Below, in pieces: positions 12,104 through 23,854 of a DNA stretch of 64,000 nucleotides. The notes beneath the pieces were generated by a model. It ran no database searches. It saw nothing but the letters and a program-made list of their open reading frames with translations, and had not been told where the DNA came from. Numbering within the stretch: the stretch's first letter is position 1; every line of letters begins with the position of its first letter. Source of the DNA: Gloeophyllum trabeum ATCC 11539 (lineage: Eukaryota > Basidiomycota > Agaricomycetes > Gloeophyllales > Gloeophyllaceae); contig NW_006920420.1 in assembly GCF_000344685.1 (NCBI RefSeq), positions 696,579 through 760,578 on the forward strand, in the 5' to 3' direction. A program made the position numbers and the translations under genes.

Positions 12104-14550
12104 ATGCAAGTCTCGGAAGAAATGCCCTTCAGAATCTTGGACTTGCCGCCGGAGCTCATCGTTCTCATCCTTCGCAGCCTGGACTGGAGGTCTATTCTCC
12201 AGTGTCTAGCCGTAAGCACACAGTTCGTACATATACTGCCGCTCATTACTCTGACAAGAAAGCTCTGGTAGACATGCAAGACCCTGCAAGGTCTCACTCA
12301 AACCGCAGAAGTCCGATATCAGTTAGAGCTCGCATACGATGGGCTCCTTCCCACCCCGTCATGGACTTCGGTGCCCTTCCACGCCGCGCTGGCTGCCCTT
12401 CGGACGCGTCGCGAGGCTTTCAGATATCTGCAATGGAAGAATACTGTCAATGTATCCATCCCAGGACCTTGCCAGGCGTATGAGCTGGTCGGCGGTGTCT
12501 TCGCAAAGAGTATGCCCGCGGGCGGCCTGATGCTCGCACCGGGCAGCAGGCACTTTTTGTTCAGTTGGCTGCCGACTTCGAAGGGGCCTGTGGAATTTCC
12601 TCGCGGCAGCCTGGACAATGGAGGTCATTGCTCAGATCCCGGTACATCTACTTCTCCTAGATCACCAGACATATGGGACTGAGTCCAGTACAGACTACCA
12701 CCCGTCCACGTCGACTCTCGTCAGGCCTGACATCGGGATCGCCACCAGGGACTTCGCTATTGATCCTACTCAAGATTTGATCGCGTTGATCGAACATGAT
12801 GATGGGTATGCTCGATTTAGCTCACGAACGCCCAGTTCCTTTGCTGATTTAGCCTTCCCATAGTCCCACTCTCACTTCCCCACATGCCTTGGTACAGATC
12901 CACTTGCGAACGATTTCGACTAACGAACCGCATCCGGAGACGACTTGCCCTATCTTCCGCCATGTCACGCCATTCAGAATTGGTGAGGGTCCGTTGCTTG
13001 TCTTTACTACACGCTCGAATGTCCTTCGTGGAAAGACATACTGACACGCCTTGGACCACATTTGACACTGAACAGGTAACGCATTCATTCAGATCGTGGA
13101 CGACGTGGTAGGGTTGTTTTTCTGGGCCGAGGGGCCCGGGCTGCTCATCTGGAGTTGGAAAGACGGTCGTGTCTGCGTTGTAAGTCCTCCTTCGACTGCG
13201 ATTCAACTTCCAATCAGAACTTAACCCTCACTTCTTCAGTATCAAACCGAACCGGAACTCTCGCCCTCAGCATGGGACTTCGCCTTCCTCTCGCCCCGCG
13301 CATACATGATGACATACACGGGTTCTCCCGGGTCCATCGAGGTCTTCACGTTCACCGTCGGCGATGAGATGCCCTCCGCCCCAGGTCCTGTTATCACAGA
13401 TAATGCCGCTGGACTGAATAGCTACCATGTCAACGAAGGCTCGACATCAGCGGATACGAGAGGATCCGGGCCGCTTACAACCCCGACGCATATTGCACAG
13501 CTACAGCTGCCACCTCTACAGCCCACGGTACCCTTGGTGAATTTCTCCACCCATACAGGTCTGTCCTAGCCCAGTGGTTGCGATCACGCGTAACTCAAAT
13601 CTCGCCGCAGGGCCGTATCTCGCCAACCCCCCGCGCACCAGCGTCCCCTTCTACACCGACACGTACAACCAGCGCATGCACGTCATGACGATGCGGTACC
13701 ACGCCGATAATCGGGTCTTCCGGTATATCATGTACGTCAACAACAAGACGTTTTTGGATCTGGTGAAGAAGAGGAAAGAAGAGTGGGGTCCGACGGGAAA
13801 GAAAGTACTGAGCTGGTCGGAGTGGGGGCGCGAGGCGACCAGGATCACTGCAAGTTTATGGGAGTTCCATTGGTTGAGGTTAGTGGTTGTTTATTGCTGT
13901 GGGCACTAATCCCACTGTCTAACACTGTCCTTGCAGATACGTTTATGGAACACGAGTCGTCTGTCCGCCAGAACGGGTGCCTGACGGTAATCTACCCAAT
14001 GCTGGCCTGGTCCAGCGAATCCGACTCCTCGACTTCAATGTCCGGGCATATCTCCCTCGACCGTCGTATCTTGACGGGGACGAACAACTAGGAGAAGCGG
14101 GTCCAGCTCCCAGGGTTTCATCCCAATCAGACTCTGATCCGAATGGTGTCTCGTCGCCTCCCGCTCCATATATTCCCGCTCCAACTCGCACTGTGGAGTC
14201 AGAAATGAACTCATACATTTCCGAGGAACCAGCTGAGCTCAACGGAGACGTGATCGAGACAAGCCTCAACCTGGAACCCTCGCAGGTCGTTTGCGACGCC
14301 GTCTTCAAGGACCCGGTGGAGACGACCCTGCCGTACCGCACGGTGACGCGGACGATGCGTGTGCCCCCAGGGGGTCTGGGGTCTGGTCATTGGGGATACA
14401 GCGGCTTTATGATCGATGAAGAGCGCTTGATAGGGCTCAAGGTGAGTTAGCTGGTCTCCGTTTCTCCAGCTGTCTCACGTGTGTTGATACTGACAGTCGA
14501 CTGCCCTTTCGGAGGGTGATATGGGCGATGTCACGGTTTTTACGCTCTGA
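12104..14550 (+). CDS. F-box protein, basidiomycete expansion type
   Basis: The N-terminal F-box (FRILDLPPELIVLILRSLDW) would bind Skp1 in an SCF ubiquitin ligase, while the long C-terminal region would recognise substrate. ATG is at 12104. A GTAAGC...TAG intron rejoins the box as QCLATCKTLQGLTQTAEVRY. Later conserved blocks are RTRREAFRYLQWK, DIGIATRDFAIDPTQDLIAL, VDDVVGLFFWAEGPGLLIWSW, SPRAYMMTYTGSPGSIEVFTF, YGTRVVCPPERVPDG, PYRTVTR and GYSGFMIDEERLIGLK. The protein ends TVFTL at TGA 14548-14550. About eight introns leave roughly 650 residues. One junction near 12,640-12,705 is hard to call: a GTACAT...ACAG intron restores frame, otherwise the gene would be frameshifted. The substrate is unknown. 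Confidence 0.82.
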
Positions 14551-15072
14551 GCGAACCGCCTGTCCATTCCGGGAACTCGATGCTTCAAACTGTTATACTC
14601 GCGAGGATTCTATGGATATTCATCTTCTAAACCCCCCCCCCCCCCCGGAGGGAGTGAAATTGACCGTTGATGATTTTCTTCGGAAGTCGGACGCCACCAG
14701 CAATAGTGGTCGTTCTCCGCGAAACTGTTCATGTTTTTGATATTCGATATCCTTGGATGCGGCTGATATGGGTGGAATGCTGAAAGTCGCTCGATTGTAG
14801 CTAGTGCTGTCTTTATGTTCTTGTATGTTTATTATTGCGAATTGCATCGGGAGTGTTACGGCCCAATGCCATTGCCATTGCGCGCGGAAGCCATCACACA
14901 GCCAAGGTACTCGGCTAGATAACCGCTCGTGATTGACAACGCCACTCTTATCTTCGCGTCTCCCTTCCACCCATACTTATCATGGGACCCAGATTCCTGA
15001 CAGTTTTGACGCTTCTTTCTTGCCCTCGTCGTCTGCGGGTAGCCTAGCAGCAGGCGGGCATCGTCGACAATC
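14551..15072. other. Intergenic with a 15-C homopolymer
   Basis: 3' flank of the F-box gene and promoter of the permease. A run of 15 cytosines occupies 14,632-14,646. No gene was seen. Confidence 0.6.
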
Positions 15073-17559
15073 ATGTCTGATACACACAGCAGCGAGAAGG
15101 ATGCTAAGGTGCGTGCTCAGGCCAGAGCAGCACCGGTGGCAATGGAGAGCGACGAGGCGGAATTGGCGAGGATGGGATACAAGCAGGAATTAAAGTATGT
15201 GCAATGGTCTTTATTTTCATGTTATGTCAAGGCTGACCTGCAACGTAGACGGGACTTGAGTCTGGTCCAAGTCAGTGACAGTCCTCTGACGCTAAACAGA
15301 CGAGGCTCACGTTAAGGAGAGTAGAACTTCGGTGTATCATTCTCGATCATTAGTATTATGACTGGTGTCCCGTCCTTGTTCTTGTATGGATTGGTGAGGA
15401 TCATGCATTTTGATCTCAAGCTCGTCTACGGCCGCATACCCCCCGGATAGCTATGATCGCGTGCTTTCAGACCTTGCTGAGGAGTTTGACGGGACTCCCA
15501 AGTCTGAAACTGTCTACCGCAATGGACGTAGGGTCACTTGAACTCCCCAGCCAGGTCTGTGTAGCATGCCCATGTTTGTGGCCCAAGACGTGGGCAGCCG
15601 TGCCTCAACAAATGCAATCGTTCTCTGACTGTCTGACCTGACTTAACACCAGAACACAGGAGGACCTGGTCCCATGGTGTGGGGATGGATTGTTGTCGGT
15701 GAGCAGGTTGATTGTATGCACACGCTGACTTTAACAATGACACGGATACGACAGCTATTTTCACTATGACCGTCGGACTTGCTATGGCTGGTATGAAACG
15801 TCAATCAGTCAAATGTCAGAACATCTTCTGAGGCACACGTTCTCAGAGGTCTGCAGCGCCCATCCTACCAGTGGGGGCCCTTACTTCTGGGCAGCAATGC
15901 TTTCCCCACGCAAAGACGCCGCCTTCGCTTCGTGGATTACCGGCTGGTTCAACTTGCTCGGACAAGTAGCGGTGACAACAGGTATCAGGTATACTTTACA
16001 TCGCCAATAATCATACCATTCCGCTCATGCCCCTTCCCCCCTGTAGTTTTGGATGTGCGACATTCATCTCCACCGCTTGCACCCTCGGCACCTCCTTCGT
16101 GCCCAATGAAAAGACCACAATTGGGATCTACGCCGCCGTCCTTGTCACGCAGGGGCTCATCAACACCTTCGGCGTGCACCTCCTCAAGTACCTCAATAAC
16201 ATCTCCGTGTGGTGGCACGCCGTGGGCACCGTCGCGGTCGTCATCGCCGTGCTCGCGGCCGCACCGACGCACCAGTCGGCAAAGTTCGTGTTTGCCACGT
16301 TCCTGGATGGAACGGGCGTGGACGGCGTGGGGTGGTCGCAGCGCGCGAGCCCGGCGTATGTCGCAATCATTGGAATTCTGATGGCGCAGTATACGTTGAC
16401 TGGGTTTGATGCCAGCGCACACGTGAGTGGGCTACGGGAGTGATGATGCAGGCGCCAAATCTATCTTTCATCTAGATGACAGAAGAGACCCACAACGCGG
16501 CCATGTCTGGATCCATAGGAATTATCATGGCTATCGGCGTTTCCGCCGTGCTGGGGTGGTTCCTCATTCTCGGTCTGCTGTTTTCTATTCAGGATCTGGA
16601 TGCTACGTTAGCCTCGCCTACGGGGGAACCCGTAACCCAAATCTTCCTGGACACGGTCGGGGAGAAGGGTGCGATTGTATTAATGGTGAGCATGCGCTGC
16701 TCTTCGCCCCTACTTCGGAGAGCTTACCTTGTTGCAGGTTATTGTTATCGGGTGCATGTATTTCTGCGGGTGAGTCCGTCTCTGGTAAGAAATGCAGCGG
16801 TCCCTAAATCCAGGTCTCATTGTAGAACCTTCTCTGTGACCTCGAATTCCCGGATGATGTACGCCTTCTCCCGCGACGGCGCCATTTCAAGGTTCTTCCA
16901 CAAAGTGGATCCCAAGCGGAAGTCCCCGATTCGCACAGGTATCAAGCTTGTGTGTGGAATATGTATGAGAAGCCTGGTCTGACCTGGTCTCTTTAGTGTG
17001 GCTCGCGTGCACGCTCAGCTTCATCCTGGGCCTGCCTAGCTTGGGGAGCTCCGTGGCTTTCTCGGCCGCTACGAGTATCGCCACAATCGGTCTATACATC
17101 TCCTACGGTACGCAATCTCTCTCATATGCAGTAGCCCTCACATTAAGGGATGTCGATGACAGCCATCCCGATTGCCCTCAGGGTGATATACCGCAAGCAA
17201 TTCGTCCGAGGGCCCTTCCATCTCGGCAGGTTCTCGTACCCCGTCGCCTGCACCGCGGTGGCGTGGATCGCCTTCATCTCGATCGTGTTCATTCTCCCGC
17301 AGGAGAACCCCGTGAACTCGGAGACGCTCAACTACGCCATTGTCGCAGTGGGCATCGTCTCTGCGTATAGCTTCGGATTCTGGATTATTAGTGCGAGGAA
17401 GTGGTTCACGGGCCCCGTTAAGCAGATTGCAGGTAAGAGAGATTAGTTAACCGGTTTGGTCAGGATTAGAGCTGACGATGGTAACGATGCGCAGCGGAGG
17501 AGATGGGGATCAGTGTTATGGAGCCGGGTGCTCTGGAGACGGCTGAGAAGGAATCATAG
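15073..17559 (+). CDS. Amino-acid / GABA-type permease (APC superfamily)
   Basis: A multi-pass plasma- or vacuolar-membrane transporter of amino acids or related amines. The cytosolic N-terminus (MSDTHSSEKDAKVRAQ) leads to a short exon RDLSLVQ and TM1 (NFGVSFSIISIMTGVPSL). Then follow NTGGPGPMVWGWIVV, AEVCSAHPTSGGPYFW, the re-entrant motif YTLTGFDASAHMTEETHNAA, NSRMMYAFSRDGA and late hydrophobic helices. It ends at GALETAEKES, TAG 17557-17559. About 12 transmembrane segments are expected, at about 530 residues. The region resembles fungal GABA/choline-type permeases such as Uga4; which substrate it carries cannot be told. The intron at 15,394-15,652 is 259 bp, several times longer than its neighbours. 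Confidence 0.88.
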
Positions 17560-18295
17560 AAGGTAACTCATCCGTATTCTAGACTAGTATTTACACATGC
17601 AGCGTCTCCTGGAGCATACCCGTTATTGTGTCGTTTTCTGGCTGTTTCAAGACAGGCCCATACAACTCATTAATAGGTCATGTCGTACTTCCATTGTTTG
17701 AAACCCCCCGTTCATGGGCGGTAAATCATGGATGTTCGGAGGATCCGTGACTGAAAACGCGGTGTGTGCGGTCGCTGGTTGAAGTTCGGTTTCGGCGTTA
17801 CTCCAGATCTGTTGCATGTGCACTTTGTTGAAGTTTGTTCTCCATCGCCTTCTTCCTCGAGGCTGACGCAAGGGGATAACACGCTCTATGCACTTCATAA
17901 CTCAAGCGCATCCGCACATGGCCATTGGCGGATGGAACTGCTGTACAGTGCTCTATAGCTAACAACTATGGCGCCTCATATTAAGTGTATGAATTGTCGT
18001 GATGTCCGGATCTGTACCCAAGCGGACCCGGTACCCGATTATTGGCCCAATCGCGCACTCACGACAGCAGACCTCCGTCCCAACCCATTCCGTGCCGCCA
18101 TTGGCATAGAACCCAAATAGAACCATCATGCCTTTGATTTGAATCAGGTGAGCCTTACTGCATTAGTGTAGTGCTCTATGATGACTCGGATAGGAGCGTT
18201 AGGAAACAATGTGACTCGTCTATCGTTGAATCCACTTTCTGGCTTGGACCAACAAGTTCGAACCTACTAACCCTTCACTAGTTAGACGGCACAGA
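17560..18295. other. Intergenic, permease 3' flank
   Basis: 3' flank of the permease and 5' region of the acetyltransferase. No gene or repeat recognised; an untranslated leader exon for the acetyltransferase is possible here. Confidence 0.5.
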
Positions 18296-19088
18296 ATGTC
18301 CTTAACGACATCCCAGGAGAACCTGAATTTCTGCTTCCCCATCCGGGAGCTATCGAATGATCGTCTGAAGCTAACTCCTTTCATCGCACGTACCAGTTAT
18401 CAATCTCGGTGGACAGTGGTCGTTACTGATCCAACCACTCTTGTAGCCATCGGTCCATGCCGCTGAGTTCGTGAAGGGCGCTGCGCCCTACCCAGAGATA
18501 TGGGCACATCTCTCGCGAGGCCCCTTCATGTCAGAGCAGGAGTACACCTCAACCTTCGTCCAAGGCCTCGTCCAGCGCGACCCGGGTATGATCCTCCTCG
18601 CGGTCATCGACAAGACGCGCCCCGCGACGCCGGTCGACCCCGAGGGCGCGCTCGCCGGCGCCGTCACATACATGGGCACGAACCCGACGCACCTCTCGAC
18701 GGAGATCGGCTGGGTGATCGTGCTGCCACCCTTCCAGCGCACGCACGTCACCTCGAACCTCGTCGGGCTGATGCTGCATTACGCGCTCGATCTACCCGCG
18801 GCTGGGGGGCTCGGGCTGAGAAGGGTGCAATGGACGACGAGCACGATGAATACAGCGAGCCAGCGCACGGCGGAGAGGCTCGGGTTCCGGAAGGAGGGCG
18901 TGCTGAGGTGGGCGCAGAGGTTCGAGGACGGACGGAGGAGGGGGAAGGTGGGGAATGGGAAGGAGCAGCCGCGGGGGAGGGGCGGGGAGGACGATTTGGC
19001 GAGGGATACGGTGCTGTACAGCCTTTGCTGGGATGATTGGGAGGAGGGTGGCAGGGAGAAGGTGCAGGCCATCATGGATCGGCGGTAA
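18296..19088 (+). CDS. GNAT-family N-acetyltransferase (RimJ/RimL-like)
   Basis: Predicted to transfer an acetyl group from acetyl-CoA to an amine; the acceptor is unknown. Exon 1 (18296-18385) encodes 30 residues including FCFPIRELSNDRLKLTPFI; exon 2 (18447-19088) continues PSVHAAEFVKGAAPYPEIW. The intron keeps phase only with a GC donor (GCACGT), giving a GC-AG intron of 61 nt. Total is 243 residues. GNAT features are the strand pair with AGAVTYMGTN and TEIGWVIVLPPFQRTHVTSN (the CoA-binding region, without a textbook RxxGxG), then NTASQRTAERLGFRKEG, the typical C-terminal helix. The tail is Gly/Arg-rich. If the GC donor is wrong, exon 1 would be out of frame. Confidence 0.78.
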
Positions 19089-21295
19089 AGCCTCATATCA
19101 CAACTCGTCATTGGTGGAAATATCACCTTGGGAAATCGACGGAGGAGGCCTCGATCGACCTGGCAGCATTGCACCATATGCATGCGCTTTTAGGTTGATA
19201 ACGATTGCACCTCCGAGTGGGTCGCCCGCACTCTGATTGGGCGGTGAGCGCAAGTATGTCAGGATATCGCTGTGGTAAGGGGATATTACAGGTCCCTCGA
19301 ACTGACCTGGGCCTATGAATCTACAGACTATGCACTTGAGCACGAGGTAGATGTGGGCCAGCATCCCTCCGCCGGTGCCCAGTGAGCCTGGACGTGGGAC
19401 TGCAGCCAGGCTTCTCTGTGGCGTCACTGCAGTGTGTCTCGCTTGCATCCCGTCGATTTACGAATAACCAGTAACACGCGTCCAAGCCCGGACCGACATC
19501 CCATGCTCGCAGCCTGTGGATTCAGTCCAGAGTGAATTCAGAATTCGGGCTGCACATGCCTCGACCTCCTGAAATCCGCATCCCTTCTCTTCCGCCCACC
19601 GATTAAGTGTGCATATGTATACGTACCAGTTCCCCATCCAAAGACGTTAATGACGATCCCCTTCATATCCCCAGCCCCGACATTAACTGCGCTTACGTAC
19701 GTACGTATGTATCCTCCTATCCCGCACAACGTCAACTACGAGCGAAATTAATGAACGATGAACTGCGATATATCGAGCTATATCAGGAATATCCCCCCTC
19801 CCCTTCCCCAACATAACCCCGCTTCGCGACGATCGTCCCCAAATGGCGCGCATTCCCCGCCCCGCACCCCGCGTTGGAGAAGGCGGAAGCCGGCGGTGGG
19901 GGCATCGATATCAGATATCGCGGAAGGCTGAGGAAGACTTGAGCTTACATTCCTTCTGCGCGCTGACCCGGGCGGACGAGTGCTTAATGCCTATCAGGGC
20001 TATTCATATTAGTGGTCTTCCTGGTGACCATCGTTCGTGCTGATGTATCGTCTGGAGCGGCGCGCTGGCAGGGGAGCGCGCCTTACAGTTTTCTGGGCAT
20101 GGAGAGGTCAGAGAGTAGGTATACAGTCCCTCTGTGTACACTGTAGACCTGTATGACGACAAGGACAAGCAATCTATCAGCCAGTATTCACACAACATCG
20201 CGTGTTCCCATGACTCACAGGGGCAGGCGGCTGTAACGGTCCTCGGTACAACCTAGCCTTAAGTGTTGACAAGTATAAGTTAGAAGGTCGGGTCGTTTCA
20301 ACTGGAAAGGTGAGCACTGTCGTCACCGCGCCCGAGGATCCGCCGACATTTGCTAGTCGATGGCAAGGGACCATGGTCAACGTAACGCAGATAGTCTGAT
20401 TGTGCATGCTCTGGGGATGAAGGGGACGTAGGAGCCTGCTTTCCCGGGTCGCAGAAGGGGCTGGCTCGTCCGGCCTCAGGTTACGTGCCAGCGATTTCTT
20501 CGTCTCGCGCGCACTGACATGGACGCTTGATACCCGCCGCAGGCGTTGGATTCAAGCATCTGGAGCCTTGTCCGTAGTTACGCGATGCAGCTTAGTGAGA
20601 TATACGCTACTAAGAGGGCAAGTTCAATCAGGATTATTTGGAACGTGACATCGCGCTCACCAAGATAGACAGAACCGCGACCCATCGTCATCGACCACCC
20701 AATGCGGGGATCCCCGCAGGTCCCGTCTTCTGTATTCGCTGTGCGCATGGGGGAGGAGAAGACGTGCGGGGTGGGAGGGAGAACTCTTGGGGATCGCGTC
20801 TGTTCTAACTTGAAGCTCGCAGCCCAGGCACGTCTTAGAACGTGCGGGAGGATGCGCGAAAGCGAATCCCGCCGGATGTTGTGTGCATGCGCTTCGAAGG
20901 CGAGCTTATTTCGGGGACGAAGTAATGGTAATGGTCGGCTTGAGGGAGGTTGAATGGGCGTTGACCAGGTACTATACTGACCTTGGGGACGAGTCGTTTG
21001 CCCGGCATACGAGCCAGTGGCTGTTATCAATATTTGTAGAGCTGAGCTCAGCAACCACAAGACGAAGGGGTCGCAACGTCTTCCATAAGAGATTGTTTCC
21101 AGTTTGCGGGTGAACGACATGAGACTCTTACATCGAAGGCGAGGATTACTGGATATCGATATCACATGCACTGAGCACTATACGGCTGGTTACTCGTCTT
21201 CGTCGTAAACCGAATGACCAACCTAGGACAGCGCTTGCCATCAGGGGATCGTCGTCGTCACGGTTCACTCAAAGACGCTGTTGAGAGATGAGGAC
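19089..21295. other. Gene-poor stretch
   Basis: No supportable gene. A 197-codon minus-strand frame spans 20,578-21,171, but it has no recognised motif, no homologous feel and ordinary codon use; I leave it uncalled. An ACGT-type microsatellite (TTACGTACGTACGTA) lies near 19,693. Confidence 0.45.
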
Positions 21296-21520
21296 GAATT
21301 CAAGCCCAGCGACGGTCGACGTCGTGTCTTGTGACCTCTGTCAGTCCCTGGTCGCTGTCGTCGATCTTTGATGTCGAGGACAATCTAAAGTATCGCGATA
21401 CACGACAGGATCCTGTGCAACGGAGGCAAAACAGTGCTCAGCTGACCGCAGTGCTGCTAAACAAGGCAAGGGCATTAACGGTGGCGGTGAGACTCGGGTC
21501 ACGAGGGCGTCGGGATTGAT
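21296..21520 (+). repeat. Duplicated upstream block, copy 1 (sugar-porter tandem unit)
   Basis: This block aligns collinearly with 25,857-26,070. The clearest stretch is ATCCTGTGCAACGGAGGCAA near 21,409 against ATCCTGTGCAGCGGAGGCAG near 25,950. Both copies lie about 0.5-0.75 kb upstream of an MFS ATG, so the tandem duplication included distal promoter DNA. Copy 1 tends to carry A where copy 2 has G. Confidence 0.6.
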
Positions 21521-21973
21521 GGCGTTCAGTAATGTCGGGAGTGATGGCATTCAGTACATCGTTAATGTCGGCCTGCGGGTGCTGAAAGCGTTCTCCTCGT
21601 CAGTTTCTGCCGCAGAATCGACGGTGGACAAAGATCAGCCCAGTCGTTGCAATGCTGACAAAGGCTGACGCCTACCCTCGAATTCAGCCACCCCTGTCGG
21701 AATGAGGCCCGGGAGCCGGAGTGACTTCGGAAAAACCGATCGGGGTCTGGGTCTTGTATGTTTTGCACGTCGCAGGTTCCTATTCCAGGCTGCGATCTGC
21801 AAATTGCACGCAATCGCGAGGCCCCGTTGGCCCGAGGGTCATCGAGAGGCCTCTCGGCGTTGCCTCGGTGCGGTGCCGAAGCTCGCAGTGCCATGCAGAC
21901 GATGCGGTCGAGGGTGCATCCATCGGTCGCAGTCGGCACGGAATGCCCCTTCGCGGGAAGCACCCTCGAAGCG

Positions 21974-21980
21974 TATAAAA
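21974..21980 (+). promoter_or_regulatory. TATA box of MFS sugar porter 1
   Basis: TATAAAA sits 82 bp upstream of the ATG at 22056, a normal distance for these genes. Confidence 0.7.
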
Positions 21981-22055
21981 TACGACTCTTCGCATCCAGA
22001 GCAGGCCGTCAATCAACCGACACACCCACTCCCCCACTAATCTAACCAACTCCTC

Positions 22056-23854
22056 ATGGGGCTGTTCAAGAAGTCCTCGGGCCCCGCCCAAGCCCCCCAC
22101 GACCCCCTCACCAACGAAAAGGGTCTTATCGAGCACACCCCGACACACACCCCCGCCCACTCGACCCCGACCAACCGCTCCCATACCGACCTCCTCCCCG
22201 CCAATGCCCCCGCCAAAACCCGCGTCCCCCTCGTCGCCATCGTCCTCGGCGCCGTCGCCTCCATCGGCGGCTTCATGTTCGGCTACGAGTCCGGGCAAAT
22301 TTCAGGCTTCGTCCAGATGAGCGACTTTATCGACCGCTTCGGCGAGAATGGCAAGTTCAGCGCTGCCCGCGAGGGCACCATCGTCGGCCTCCTCTCCATC
22401 GGCACCCTCCTCGGCTGCTTCATTTCCGCCCCGATGGCGGACAGGTTCGGACGCAAGTACACGATATCCTTCTGGGCCTTCTTCTACATCATCGGCGTCA
22501 TCATCGAGATCACGTCCAACAAGGTGTGGGTGCAGTTCGCCATGGGCAGGTTTACCGCCGGTCTCGGTATTGGTTCGCTGTCGACCTGCGTACCCATGTA
22601 CCAGTCAGAGTCCATACCCAAGGCCATCCGCGGCGCCGCCGTCTCGTCATACCAGTTGTTCATCACGCTCGGTATCTGGACGGCTTACATGGTCAGTCTT
22701 TCGTCCATGTCACCGCTCAAACAGCCACTAACCCATTTGCCGCTCAACAGGTCTGCTACGGCACCGAGGGCGCCTACCACAACTCGGCGCAATGGCGTAT
22801 CCCCAACGGGCTCTCCGCCCTATGGGCCATCCTTCTCGGCGTCTCTGTCCCCTTCCTCCCCGAATCCCCGCGGTGGGCATACCGCGTCGGCCGCGTCGAC
22901 GAGTGCCGGCGCAACATGGCCCGTCTTAACGGGTGCGACCCGTACAGCGACCTGATCAACCAGGAGATCGCCGACATCGAGGAGAAGCTGCAGGCGGAGC
23001 GCGCGGGCGGGGACCACCCGTGGTACGAGATCTTCACGGGCCCGCGCATGCTCTACCGCACGGTGCTCGGCATGGTGCTCCAGGCGGGGCAGCAGCTCAC
23101 CGGCGCGAACTTCTTCTTTTACTACGGCACGACCATCTTCGCGGCGACGGGCCTGCAGAACTCGTTCGTGACGTCCATCATCCTCGGCACGGTCAACGTC
23201 GCGGCGACGTTCCCCGGCCTGTGGATCATCGAGCACTGCGGGCGGCGCAAGTCGCTGATGGCGGGCGCGGCGTGGATGTGCGTCTGCCTGTTCATCTACG
23301 CGTTCGTCGGGCACTACAAGCTGCCGAACCCCGACGGCACGAAGAACGCCACGGCGGGCAACGTGATGATCGTCTTCACCTGTCTCTTCATCGTCGGCTT
23401 CGCGACCACCTGGGGGCCGATGGTCTGGGCGAGCGTGACGGAGCTCTACCCCGCGCGGTACAGGGCGTCCGCGACGGCCCTCGCGACCGCCGCGAACTGG
23501 CTGTTCAACTTCCTCATCTCCTTCTTCAGCACCTTCATCACGGACGCGATCGACTACTTCTACGGGCTCGTCTTCGCGTGCTGCTGCGCGGGCCTCTTCT
23601 TCATCGTGTACTTCTTCATGATCGAGACGAAGAACCGCAGCCTGGAGGAGATCGACACGATGTACGTGCTGCACGTGAACCCGATCACGAGCGCGAGCTG
23701 GACGCCCGACAGCCTCAAGCGCGAGGGCGTGCCGACGACGGACCAGCTGTACCTCGCGCCGGGCGGGCGCAAGATCGTGAAGAGCGGCGCGGAGAGCGCG
23801 CACCACGAGCAGGCGGTCAAGGAGGACCCTGCTGGGCCGAGCAAGGCCGCATAG
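22056..23854 (+). CDS. MFS sugar porter 1 (hexose transporter type)
   Basis: Proton-coupled or facilitative sugar uptake across the plasma membrane. Two exons (22056-22691, 22751-23854) joined in phase 0 give 579 residues. A hydrophilic N-terminal arm of about 50 residues precedes TM1 (IVLGAVASIGGFMFGYESGQ). Sugar-porter signatures follow: ADRFGRKYTISFW after TM2, GRFTAGLGIGSLSTCVPMY, the central PESPRWAYR, QQLTGANFFFYYG in TM7, ELYPARYRASATALATAANW, and ETKNRSLEEID after TM12. Codons are strikingly C-ending in the third position, suggesting high expression; this also creates long spurious antisense frames. It is followed by a tandem paralogue 4.5 kb downstream. The exact sugar is unknown. 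Confidence 0.93.

Noticed and set aside
12600..12710. F-box gene as a frameshifted pseudogene
   Set aside because: A GTACAT...ACAG intron restores frame into DYHPSTSTLVRPDIGI, and the downstream exons are intact.
14632..14646. The 15-C run as a functional element
   Set aside because: It lies in a 3' flank and is most simply a slippage-prone homopolymer or a sequencing-length uncertainty.
18250..18275. tRNA B-box-like GTTCGAACC; also GGGTCGAATCC at 28,873
   Set aside because: No matching A box or cloverleaf could be drawn at either site.
20578..21171. A 197-codon minus-strand frame as a gene
   Set aside because: No motif, no splice extension and no coding bias compared with neighbours.
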